Both the position numbers and the translations under genes were made by a program. Source: Certhia americana (Eukaryota; Chordata; Aves; Passeriformes; Certhiidae). Taken from it: 64,000 nt of DNA. Under the pieces are notes generated by a model. The model made no database searches and had not been told where the DNA came from. It saw nothing but the letters and a program-made list of their open reading frames with translations. Positions 28,201 to 38,409 of this stretch are shown here, piece after piece. Within the stretch, counting starts at the first letter, position 1; every line of letters starts with the position of its first letter. The stretch covers positions 248,001 to 312,000 of the forward strand of contig JAGMWU010000042.1 of assembly GCA_018697195.1 (NCBI GenBank), read 5' to 3'.

Positions 28201-31009
28201 ACGTGATTTGTGAGTTCGACCATTGTGGACTTGCAGCATTGAAAATCACATGCAAACAAGTTAATAATTTCAACTTGATAATTTTTTGAACACTGAGCAA
28301 AAAGCTTTTATCTTTAATTGCTGTGCATACATTAATTTTAATTCTGTAGGAGATGAAGACTTAATTTTAACATCAGTTTGCACTTTGCGAGATGCTTCTT
28401 TGACTTTATTACAATGAAAACCTAGAAAAAATAACTATTAGGTTGTACTTTTAGAAAAATGCATTTCCATGAATTTAGTTTTAAAAATGCTTTCCTCACC
28501 TCATAATGGGGGGTGATTTGGGATTGGTAAATTCTGGAAGATCTTTATTCTTCATTGCATACACTTGTTCAGCATTTCTTTCATTCTTGTATATTTTATG
28601 TGCAGCCAGTCTGGATTATTTGTAGGGAGAAGAGGGGCTTAGAGTATTCTCTGCTGGAATATAGTGAGCATCTGAGTAAAGCTTTCTCATAGCTGTGTTT
28701 ATCTGGCTTTCAGTTATAATTGTATTTAACACCTTTTACAGTGAGGTGAACACTTTTTACAGTAATCTGTCTTGATGTATGACTGACAGGTGGGAGTCAC
28801 AGGGCTCAGGGACACCATGTGTGAGCAGGCAGAGCAGGCAGTTCATCAGCCTGAACTCCAAGAGAAATGTGCTGTGTCTCCACCTCCAGCAGCTTATCTG
28901 ATCACTGGCACTCAGGTGTATTTTTGCCTGGGGAAGCTCGATGTACATGAACATGTGAGGAAGGATATGTGGGGATTATCCACTTCTTCAAATTCTTTAT
29001 TCATTCCTATTCCTAGTAGCCGTTTCCAGCAGATTTTCTGGAGCATTTCTGAGGGTGCTCCTGTCATCTTTTGTGCACAGATCTGAGCCTTACTTTGTAG
29101 AATAGCTCTGCAGGCAACAAAGGGATGCTGCTGCTTGCAGTTATACCCCTGTGTATTTCCCAGACTCTGACATCAAATCTGTCATTCCTTCCTCCCCTAC
29201 TCTCAGCTCAGACTTTAGACTGGATGGGTTAAGGGGTGAGGTGAGGTGAGGCTTTCAGTCAGAACAGAAAGATTAATTTTAGGCACTGCTAAACTACAGC
29301 ATTTAACTCCAACCTGCTCGAAACAGAAGTGCAAGGGCATCAGGAGCAGTGGTGGGCAGGTAGAGCTTGTGGCAATGGCTCCAGGTTCTAGGGCTTCGAG
29401 TGCAGGCCTGCACCTCACAGAACATCTCTGCCCATGTCCTGCCAGTGCTGCTGTGCTCTGGAAGCTTTCTCACAGCTTTTCCTGTTGGCTTGGTTGCTGG
29501 ATTCTGGAAATCTGTGGAAACGATGATGTGTCCTCTTGATTATTAAGCAGATGGGAATAAATCCTGAGTTAGCAAAACTTCTCTTAAGTTTCTGCAGCCT
29601 TTTGAATCTGATTTTTAGTGCCTCTTTGGTTAACTAACAGCAGCAGTTTCAGGCAGAGCTGAAAATGTCTCTCCTCGATGAGAGCCAGCTGTCATTGCAT
29701 CAGTAAGGTGACAATAAAAGGATTCTGGTGCTGGCTGTGGCCCTTTGGCTGCATAACACAGTGACACAAATGCTGGATGCTGTGAGCTGAGGATTTGGCT
29801 GCCCTCCTGGGGGAGCTGCCATGACAACTGCGCTGCTGGTGGGGAATGCCCTGCGCTGGAGTTCCTGCAGAGAGCTTGGGGTCATTGGCATTCCGAGTGG
29901 CACTGGAATATTGCAGGCACCAGAGACCCTTTCCTGTACTTCTGCCAATGTTTGCTGTCATCACAGTGGGTGAAACATGCAAATGGTCTTGACAGGTGTC
30001 TGGGAAGGAAAAAACCTAGTTTTTCTGAAAGCAGATATGTATATTACTTCTTTGATTTCATGGCTTTACCAAATGATTCTAACTTTTAATTCTAAATACA
30101 TGTGGGCGTGCAATGTTAAAAAAAGGGAAACAACTATACATTAAAATTTTACTCAGTTTACGTATTATAAAATAGCTTGCTACCTGCTAAAACTTTCTTA
30201 CCTCATTAGGGAATAAGAATGGCCTGAGTGGATTTTCTTGTTTTGGCTTTTTGGTTTTAACTGTTTTTAAAGCAGACGCTTGCTCCTTCACAAGGTGATT
30301 TTTATTGACTTTTGAGGACGGAGATTTTTTTCAAGGTCTTTGGTCTTGTTTTTTTAAAGAATGTCTAATCCATCTTTTCTTTCTGATATCCCAATCCTTC
30401 TTGACATACCTTACTTGGATAATTATCCAGGTAGTATTGTTACTCAGATAATTAAGAACAGACAACTGCAAAGAGCATGGAAGGGACTTTATTTCTTTAT
30501 ATTCTTGAATATGAAATGCCTTTTAATAAAAAGGGGAATTATTTCATGATTGTTCTTTTTATGTTCTGAGGAATTTAATTTCCATGTTTTAATGTCCTGC
30601 TAAAAACAATTTGCAGATGCAATCACTTTAACTCAACAGATCTTCCCACAAGCAATTAATGTATTCTTTATATAAGAAGCTTTGATATTTGAATAGTGTT
30701 TTCAGATGTTCCTGTCAAAACAGTGTGTGTGTAGTTATAGGCAAAAGCCATCAGCATGCTTATGTAACTATAAGCAAAAATACAGGTGTTAAATGTAAGA
30801 GTTTTTGGAGGTAAGGGGCAGTCATATTTTGCATTCATGGCCCTGATGTTTCCAGCATCGCTAGGGAGCTGAAGGACTGAGGAGCTTGTGTCATTACATA
30901 GGAACATTATGGTATCACTGTGAGAAGCTAAAGACAAACTTATTAATTGCTGCTGTCTAATTCAAGATTCAGGTCTGAAAGTACTGCACGTGTTTGTTTT
31001 GCTGTGCAG

Positions 31010-31112
31010 GTAACGTGCTTGCAGGACTTCTTCGGGGATGACGATGTCTTCATCGCGTGTGGGCCGGAGAAGTACCGGTATGCTCAGGATGACTTCGTGT
31101 TGGATCACAGTG
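31010..31112 (+). CDS. DCLK2: DCLK2 exon E2: end of DCX domain 2
   Basis: 103 bp, phase 0 in, phase 1 out. It reads [20 protein letters not shown], then [14 protein letters not shown], completing the second doublecortin domain; the [14 protein letters not shown] core is the family hallmark. The acceptor is TGTGCAG (AG at 31008-31009) and the donor is GTAAGA at 31113. Several CpG sites in this exon stand out against the CpG-poor intron, as expected of conserved coding sequence. The reading frame does not stop at the donor but stays open for 95 further codons (see the possible retained-intron form). Confidence 0.97.
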
Positions 31113-31399
31113 GTAAGACTGCACATCCTGAACCCACTGAAGTAGGGAATTCTCCATCCCATTCCCCTGTTCAAACCTCAAGAATGGTGCAATTGAGGAA
31201 AATGTACACGGGAAGACATTTTCCTATGGATAAAAAATTTTTTTCAAACCGTCATCTGGATTCTGTAAGCCTGTTAAAACGCACCAACAAACCTGATCCA
31301 ATTTCCTGCAAAACAGACCCTGTCTCTAAGGTTACATGGAAAGCACAATTGAATTATGAACGGATCAGTCATGGATCTAATGAATCTAAAATCTGTTGA
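31113..31399 (+). CDS. Possible alternative 3' extension of E2 (DCX-only isoform)
   Basis: If the E2 donor is not used, the frame continues for 95 codons to a TGA at 31397-31399. The predicted tail is rich in Ser, Thr, Pro, Lys and Arg (it contains [13 protein letters not shown] and [12 protein letters not shown]) and has more CpG than surrounding intron. The product would contain the DCX domains but no kinase, like the short DCX-only products known from DCLK1. A possible AATAAA lies at 32239-32244, past an antisense CR1. This is inference: no transcript evidence is available and an open stretch of this size can arise by chance. Confidence 0.3.
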
Positions 31400-33417
31400 A
31401 GATGTTCAGTTTTGGCATCTGTGACTATAAGACAATTTCCATATTGCTTTCTTCACGAGGTTTTTGGAAAATCTCTTATGTAGCCACGCTCATTTCCTGT
31501 CTTGAACTGTCCTGCCAGACAATTCACACACTCCAATCTTGTCTGCTATACACCAAGTGTTGGCCTTTTATATATTTTGAGGTTATAGGGGACGTTGGGT
31601 AGGGAAGGAGGTGAATCAAACTGTTACTCTGTGCCCCTGCTGTCTGCCTTGGGCAGACCGTAAATTGAACTTGCTTATGAAAGTTGGTTTTTTGTAAAGA
31701 AAAACTTTGTAATATGAGTTCAAGGAAAAAGCAATCCTCTACCAGAGAGTTTTGGAGTTGTTTTGGAATATCAGATCATGAATGTGTTGGGTTTTTTTCC
31801 TTCGTGTTCATGGAACTGTAAGAATGGGTTGGGTTGGAAAGGACCTTTAAAGGGACCATCCAGTCCAACTCCTGGCAAGACCAGGGACACCTTCAAAAAA
31901 AGAAGTTCAGGTTGCTCAGAGCTCCATTGAACCTGACATTGAATGTTTCCTGGGGTGAGACATCTGTTACCTCTCTGGGCACCCTATTCTAGTGTTTCAC
32001 CTCTATAAGGAAGCACAGATTTTTTTAGTTTAAAACCATTTCTCTTGTTCTGTCACTACGGGCGGGTCCTACTGGACATAGGCTTTTCTGTCTTTACTGA
32101 CTGAGCTGTAAAAACACCTTGTTTTTCTTTTGTGAAAAAAATTAATCTCTGGTAAAAAAAAACTTGCCCTGGCAAGAATACTCAGATGATTCCAGAGGAA
32201 CTTCGTGTTGTGAAAGAAGGATTTAAATTTTTTTCTTTAATAAAACCAACAGCACCTACTGTTTCTTCTATTTTTACACATATTGTTATTTCATTACAAA
32301 ATGCTCAGTTGCTGCAAGAAGTACAGATGTATATCTACCCACTGGCCTGTACATTTGGATGGATGGAGGATTCAGCTGCCTCTCATTCTGCTGTTCTTGC
32401 TAGTGTGCTGCTTTTCCAGAACTGCTCGATTATGTTGAGTCAGTGTGGGGGTGACCAAAAGAGTGTTTTTTAACATAGTTAACAGCTAAAAAATTGCTTT
32501 ATTCTTATGAAGGAATGAAAGAGCATGGTTGTATTGACTCACAATGCAAATCACAGTTTGGGCATAATCCTAATTTCCCTAGCAGGTTTTAAGGCTGTAA
32601 ATTTGCTTTTCCCATTACACTAGGCACAGACTAATTGAGCTCATTTCCTTGCCTTTCTGTCTTTCTTACCTTTATCTCTTCAGCTTTGGAGATCCCTGCT
32701 TCTTCTAATAGCTCTGTGGGTCTTCATGGATAAAAGCAGGTTATGCACATGACTGGCAGGGCATGCAGCTCAATTTACTTTGTTTATGATGACATGGCTT
32801 CCTAATGATGATATTGGCATCAGGGATGAAATAAGGAGAGAAATTTATGGTCCCATTTGGAGTGATTTGCTAATGATGCAAACCGTAGGAATTAAAATGT
32901 CTCCAAAATGTGTGCTCATTGATTCCTTCGCCATTGAGGTTGTTATTTAATGATATGTGGCTGATGGTAAATGACAGTAATCTATTGTTTCAGCCTTCTG
33001 GAAACAATAGGCATATTTCACCTGTTCAAAAATTGGTCACAGCATCAGTTTCTTGAAAAAGAAAGGAAATAGTGCTGGCTGTGCAGTTGCCCTGTATGGA
33101 AGTGCCATTCCAGCAAGAACCCTTAGCATCAGCATAGGTACAGACTTGAACTGTGACAATATCCAGCCTCAAGACATGAAAGAAATGTTGTCTGCAGAAT
33201 GTCACATACAGGACTGAGTAGCTCAAACAGGTTTTTATGGTGAGTAGGTTAGAGTTGTGAGATGCTCTTACAAATCTGTTTCACTCAGCTGGGCAAAGAT
33301 GTTTAGAAAGTGCTGGTCATTTTCTGGAAAATGCAAACAGCCACAGTGGTGTGTGGAGGGAGCCTGTGCATTGAGGTGCTGTCAAAACCCCTGACAGAGA
33401 ATTTGCTTGCCTTGCAG
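31400..33417 (+). other. Remainder of the E2-E3 intron
   Basis: Contains an antisense CR1 fragment at about 31.82-32.09 kb. Elsewhere it is ordinary AT-rich intron with short unrecognised ORFs, and it ends in a TTGCCTTGCAG acceptor. The intron itself starts at 31113. Confidence 0.85.
31818..32090 (-). mobile_element. CR1 LINE 3' fragment, antisense
   Basis: The plus strand shows GGGTTGGAAAGGACCTTTAA, CCAGTCCAACTCCTGGCAAG, TTCAGGTTGCTCAGAGCTCC, CTCTCTGGGCACCCTATTC and a TAGTTTAAAACCATTTCTC block. These are in the order of the reverse-complemented CR1 3' end. It is better preserved than the copy near 7 kb, which implies a younger insertion. Confidence 0.9.
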
Positions 33418-33516
33418 AATGTCGTGTTATGAAGTCTTACTCCCGCTCCTCTGCCACGAGGCACACTGCATCCAAAAGTCCAGGACCCTCACGTCGGAGC
33501 AAATCCCCTGCCTCAG
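33418..33516 (+). CDS. DCLK2: DCLK2 exon E3: Ser/Pro-rich linker
   Basis: 99 bp, phase 1 in and out, so it could be skipped without a frameshift. It reads (E)CRVMKSYSRSSATRHTASK, then SPGPSRRSKSPAS. This linker joins the DCX pair to the kinase domain. The SP dipeptides and SRRSKSP motif suit proline-directed and basophilic kinases (inference). The KSPGPSRRSKSPA core is shared with DCX and DCLK1, while the preceding Tyr/Ser part is more DCLK2-like. The acceptor is TTGCAG and the donor GTACTA. Confidence 0.95.
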
Positions 33517-34649
33517 GTACTACTGCTAGGAAAGAGCTGGACACATCAAACACAAGAAAATAATTTTATTTGTTTTTAATGGGGTGTAATACAAGTGTTT
33601 CTGGGGGGAAAAACTCACCCTTTTTTCACTTTATCTCAGAGATTTAATACTAATCTAAAATAAACTTGCAATTTTATTTTGTTTTTAAATCCTAGGGAGA
33701 AACATGGTTTCTGTTCTTTAATTACAGGTACAAATAGTAAACTGAACACTGGAGTAATTTGTGCTAATTGTGCACTTGGGATATGTTTTCAGCATGGCAC
33801 TTGATTTTCCTGAAAATATTAACTGCAGGGTTAAATTCATGCATAGGTGGTTAAATTCATGTTCATTGAACTAGAGTATACCCTTAAATTTTGAATTAGA
33901 AAGGTTTCTCCTACATAAGCCAAATATTGTCAGAAATACAGGCCTTTGCTGGCTCAAGTAATTTTAGGAGATGTACTGTACTGTGATTGCCCATTAACAG
34001 AGAATTTTTCTTCTTGTACTTCTCATCATTTCAAAGAAAGGTGTTCACACTGTGATTTTGCCACCCCTTTGGCTGAACACCATCTGTTCCAACCATTGGG
34101 TCTTTTATGTAAATAAAGGGAGAAAACCTAGTTTTTAAAAAATGTTTTAACATCTGCATTTAATTTCGAAATAGTTCTTTTTCCCTTGAAATCAAACTAT
34201 TGAATATGTAAACACGTGGTGCTCTTTTTTGAATGTAACTATAAATATAAGCGTCTGTGTGTATTCAAAACTGTGACATGTTCCATATTCTCATCTGCAC
34301 ATTTGTTTTGCTTAATTGATGCTGGTTAAATCATTTTATCTTTGGGTTCTTTCAAAGTGGAATATTAATAATCTGTTTACAAAGGTTGAATGTTTAACAG
34401 GAAAGCTTCAAAGACAGATTGCAGAAAATGTATCATGAAGGGCAGGTTTTGTGACTGATCTACATTTCATTCAATTCTGTTACCTCCAATGAGATCATGT
34501 AGAATATCTTTCAGCAGTGAATTTTATGCAAAGTATTTAGGTATCTGTGCTGTCATTTCCATACTTATTTCTACTTAGAACCCCTTTGGTTTGGTTAATT
34601 TGAAAAATGTATGCAAAGCGTCTGGTATTTAGTCTTCTATTTACTTGCC

Positions 34650-34670
34650 TTTTTTTTTTTTTTTTTTTTT
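34650..34670. repeat. Poly(T) tract, 21 bp, upstream of cassette exon
   Basis: Twenty-one T in a row, 116 bp upstream of E4. As RNA this would be a U tract able to bind PTB- or TIA-type proteins; that role is inference. Confidence 0.85.
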
Positions 34671-34714
34671 ACATGTAGTCCTTACTTATCTTTTATTTAC
34701 CCTTCTTCCTTCCG

Positions 34715-34720
34715 TGCATG
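34715..34720 (+). promoter_or_regulatory. TGCATG (Rbfox-type) splicing motif upstream of E4
   Basis: The exact hexamer lies 66 bases before the start of the 48-nt exon. Rbfox proteins bind UGCAUG; a site upstream of an alternative exon usually favours skipping (established knowledge). Whether it acts here is not shown by sequence. Confidence 0.4.
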
Positions 34721-34786
34721 TTCAGAGCTGTTTAATAACTTCTTTCCTTAATGTCTTTTTCCTTTGTGTCAAATATATGAGTACAG

Positions 34787-34834
34787 TAAAGAGGGGTGGC
34801 CACTCCAGTGCTCATTCTTCAGCAAAATCCCCAG
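34787..34834 (+). CDS. DCLK2: DCLK2 exon E4: 48-nt cassette exon in the linker
   Basis: 48 bp, phase 1 in and out, bordered by AG at 34785-34786 and GTGAGC at 34835. In frame it adds the 16 codons for VKRGGHSSAHSSAKSP, Gly or the next Val codon being completed by the split base. E3 joins equally well to E5 without it, so inclusion should be optional. I recall mammalian DCLK2 isoforms with a similar KRGGH/SS/AKSP insert, which supports it being real. It adds a basic, Ser-rich block with one SP site to the unstructured linker. Confidence 0.85.
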
Positions 34835-35673
34835 GTGAGCCATTACTATTATGGCTGTATATCACTAGTGTGTCTCTTCCCTCTCCATTTACCTGTATTT
34901 TTGTATTTGTGAATATTTTCAAGCTTGAAACACATTTTGCATTGGATGAAACAGAGACATAATGGGTGTTGTTTTGTTTTCTTTTTTTGTTGAGTGAAAA
35001 GTGAAACTTTTCAGTTGTTGTTGAACATCTGCTAATGGTGTCAAGGTTAAATTTTTAAAGGTATAATTTGACAACAAGTAGAGGAGCATTCTGAGGAGCA
35101 ATACATTTGTATGTTTATTCTAAAGCATATTATAAAATTTCAACCAGCAAAATGATGGGTGTGAGAATTACTGAAAAGAAGTGCAAAACCATCTCATGTT
35201 TCAATTTTATGTCCAATTTCTTATTTTTCTGTGTTTTCTTGTGTTATTTCAGCCTAAATTTTAAAAAAAAAAAAAAGAGGAATTACTGAACTCTCAGTTC
35301 AAAGTCAAAGTATTTATGAAACAAATAACATACAAATTGATTAGCAAATAAATTAAGTCTTTGGGTCATGCTAGAAGTTAACAATTTAGAAGTTATTCAT
35401 AGATTTTTAAGTTTTAAACATTCTGGTGTGCCAACACATAGCTTAATGTACTACTTCAGAATGACAGAAAAGTTTTGGGGTTTTTTCTGTGTATGCATGT
35501 GGGAAAGAAACCTCAAAAGAATTTATGCTTAGAAAATAGATTTAAAAGGTAAGTTTGGCATACACAGGGAATAACCAGCAAATCAGTAGCAGCAGACAGA
35601 TTTTTTGCCAACTCAGATTGCTGGGTTATTGAGTGAGGGTGGGGGGGGAAAAAGTTCCTTTCTGAAATAGCAG

Positions 35674-36183
35674 TGTCATGGTTCAACCTCAGCCAGCAAA
35701 CACACAGGCACTTCCTGACTTCTCTGCTGCTGCAGGACGAAGGAAGTGAATTGGAAGGGTGAAAGTGAGAAAATTCATGGGTTGAGATATGAGTGGTTTA
35801 ATAACTGAAGCCACAACAGCAATAGCTACAATGATGCTGCAATGAAAATAACGAAGAGAGAGAAATAGAATGTAAGAAAGACAAGTGAATGAGCAGCTGG
35901 ACTGATGCCAACCTGACCCTGAGCAGTGTCCCCTCTGCCAACATTTCCTCTCATTTTACTGCTGAGCATGATGCTGTATGGTGGGCAGTGTTCCTTGGGT
36001 CAGCTGGGGTCAGCTTTTCCACCTGTGTGTCCCCTCCCAGCTCATGAGGAGCAGAGAAGGCCTCGATACTGCTCAGCAGCAGCAGAACCATCCCTGTATT
36101 AGCAGCACTTCCCAGCACCAATCCACAACGTAGTCCTGTGCTAGCTGCTGTGAAGAAAATTAATTGCAGAACCAGAACCAGCA
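35674..36183 (-). mobile_element. Solo LTR of an avian endogenous retrovirus, antisense
   Basis: The plus strand begins TGTCATGGTTCAACCTCAGC, continues through CATGGGTTGAGATATGAGTG and GGTTTAATAACTG, and ends near GAACCAGCA. This is the reverse complement of a common avian LTR whose 3' end in the sense direction is a GGTTAAACCATGACA-type sequence. In the sense (minus) direction an ATTAAA lies at 35797-35802 with the typical ATCTCAACCCATG block after it. No internal retroviral genes are adjacent, so it is a solo LTR. I could not find a clear target-site duplication, and the distal border is approximate. Confidence 0.75.
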
Positions 36184-36371
36184 CGAGCAGTTGGCTTGTA
36201 GCTACAAAATCTTTACTCTGGGCAGGGCCAGCTCCAGCTCTTGCTGTGGGTGCAGCTGCTTAGCAGCTCATGTGCCGTGGAAGGAACCAGCAAAGAGGAA
36301 TCTGCAGGCAGCTCCTTCCAGCAGGATCCACAGCAGGATGAACTGTGTGTTCTAGAGTTGGAGAAGGACAA

Positions 36372-36408
36372 AAGTTGGAAGGGACATCTGGGTGTCATCT
36401 AGTCATTA
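36372..36408 (-). mobile_element. Short CR1 LINE scrap, antisense
   Basis: AAGTTGGAAGGGACATCTGG, then GTGTCATCTAGTC, matches the terminal CR1 block in reverse complement. Only about 40 bases are recognisable. Confidence 0.6.
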
Positions 36409-38314
36409 GCTGTGGCCCTGGCTCATACCCTTCTCCTGTAGCAAAGAGCTGTCAGTGTAAACTGGGGTCTTCTTCCTCAGAGTTTTGGGAGCAAAGAACA
36501 TTATATTAACCAGACAGTTCCACTGGAGCAATTTAGTCATTCTGTCAGAGCTTAAAGAGGATGGTAGTGACTTAGATAAGGATGCCTTACAGTGGTGATG
36601 TCCAGGAAGTAGTGACTTTTCTGTGAGCTGCATAAAAGAATCTTTTAATAAACAAACAAACAATTTTTCCTCCTGTGCTAATAGTTTGTCATTTGGAAGC
36701 AAACTCTTCTACTGAAGTATCTCATTTTTGGTCATGCAAGAAGCAGAAAACAGTAAGATAGCAGTCACTAGCCCTTGCCATTGTCATACTTGCAAATTCT
36801 TTCTAAAACAAGGGTGCATTGATATGCCAGGTTATCTGGAACAAATTGTGGAAGTCTGCAGGAGGGTAGTGTACTCTAATGCTTTCATCTTCTCAAAAAA
36901 ACCCCAAACTTAAAATCACCTATTTTTCTTACTGGAAAACATTTTTAAAATCAAGATGAAAATATCCTAAATACACTGAATACTTAAAAAAAAACCCCTA
37001 AGGTCTTGGTCCTGTAACAGGAATGGGAATATAAATCCAAGTTATCAGACTTCGAGATAGGCTTATTGTGCAGCTAAACACCAATTAGTTATATCTTAAA
37101 ATCATACACTAGAAAAGGAGATATTTTGTGAAAAACATGGATTTGTGGAAGTTGCAGGGCAGTCTGCCTGGTTTGGGGCAAATGGGCTGCCCAACTTGTA
37201 AAAATAGTCCTTGAAAGGCATCTCCCATACTCAGCTAATGTTAGTGTGCTGGATCAATGGACACTTATAAAATAAATCCAATAGTTCAAGAAGTGATGCA
37301 TAAACCCATGACAGGCTTGAATATGTAAAGGAATTGTGCAGATGTATCTGTTATTTAGTTTGAAGCTCAGTTTCTGTTTACCAGGGTTGTCTTTTCTTTC
37401 TGGAAAAAGTAATTCATCACCATGTTATGAAGTATTTTAGCTCTTAAATCTCTGCCTAGTATTTTTCTCTCCCACAAAAAATGAGGATCAGCTAGAAAGA
37501 AATGATGTCTCATCATATAACATTGCATCATATTTGTGTCTGATGGACAGTGTGCTATTCTCTCTGCATAATGAAATTTGTCAGGTTGTTCTTTCCAGAA
37601 AAATACAAGGATTCACCTAAGTTATCTTCAATACACCAGACAGATAGCAGATGTTATATGAGGCCTGTCTAAAAATCTGGACTGAAAATGAATGAACTTT
37701 TTAAGTCAAGAGGGAGGGTATTGTATGTTTTCAAAGACACTTGTACCTATTTGGGGCTCAAAATCCACCTCACTTGCTGAGTTTTTTTCCCCTAAATCAA
37801 TATTTTCTGAACTATCGCTAGTTTTCTGTCACACAAACAGTTAATACTTCTGTTTGTTTGTTTTTCTTAGGGAAAAACAAACTCATGTTCTGTGAAACAT
37901 TCTACCTAGAAAGTAAGCCCTTGATCCAAACTGAAGAGGAGGAGGGTCAAATATCCTCAGAAACATTTTTTTTTCTATAAATTTTATTGTGTGATACCAC
38001 AATTTATTATGCTATTTATGAAGATCTGTGGTTTTTCTTTTTCTTTCTTTGTTTCTGTGCCCCAAACCCTTGCCCTGGAAAAGGACAGAATGGACTTTTT
38101 TAATCTCTGGAATGACAATGCAATATTTGTGTGTCTTCTTGATCCCATATCCAGCCATATGAATTTTCAGGGTGCAGTTTTGTGACATGCAAATTCATAA
38201 TTTATTCCTAAATGCTGAGGAGTCTGTTTTGGTCTTTGTTTGCAGACTTCAGTGATAACGTTTGATTTTTATTCATCTTTTCTTTCATTTGTTCACTTTT
38301 ATTGCTCTGACCAG

Positions 38315-38409
38315 TTAATGGAACCCCAAGCAGTCAGTTATCTACCCCAAAATCTACAAAGTCATCCAGTTCTTCACCAACAAGCCCAGGCAGCTTTCGT
38401 GGTCTCAAG
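38315..38409 (+). CDS. DCLK2: DCLK2 exon E5: Ser/Thr/Pro linker
   Basis: 95 bp, phase 1 in, phase 0 out. It reads (V)NGTPSSQLSTPKSTKSS, then SSPTSPGSFRGLK. The TPK and SPTSPG motifs are shared with DCX and DCLK1; SFRGLK identifies the DCLK2 line. Several SP/TP sites suggest phosphorylation by proline-directed kinases (inference). The acceptor is GACCAG and the donor is a consensus GTAAGT at 38410. Confidence 0.96.

Larger units (their letters stand above)
765..31009 (+). other. 30-kb intron between E1 and E2
   Basis: This long AT-rich intron splits the DCX2 domain at phase 0. I recognise a degraded plus-oriented CR1 at about 6.97-7.68 kb, a minus-oriented CR1 3' end at 22.07-22.25 kb, a 21-bp T tract at 6678-6698 and a perfect 15-bp hairpin at 21258-21291. 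Many ORFs of 60-110 codons on both strands show no family I recognise and overlap in several frames, so I treat them as chance. The 29.2-30.0 kb part is somewhat more GC-rich and could be regulatory, but I see nothing decisive in it. Confidence 0.85.
33517..34786 (+). other. Intron E3-E4
   Basis: AT-rich with no recognisable repeat apart from a 21-bp T tract at 34650-34670. The last 140 bp hold that tract, further pyrimidine-rich stretches (CTTCTTCCTTCC) and a TGCATG at 34715-34720, a context suited to regulated splicing of E4. Confidence 0.85.
34835..38314 (+). other. Intron E4-E5
   Basis: Contains a solo LTR (35674-36183), a short CR1 scrap near 36.37 kb and a 14-bp A run at 35263-35276. 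The rest is ordinary AT-rich intron ending in a TCTGACCAG acceptor. Confidence 0.85.
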
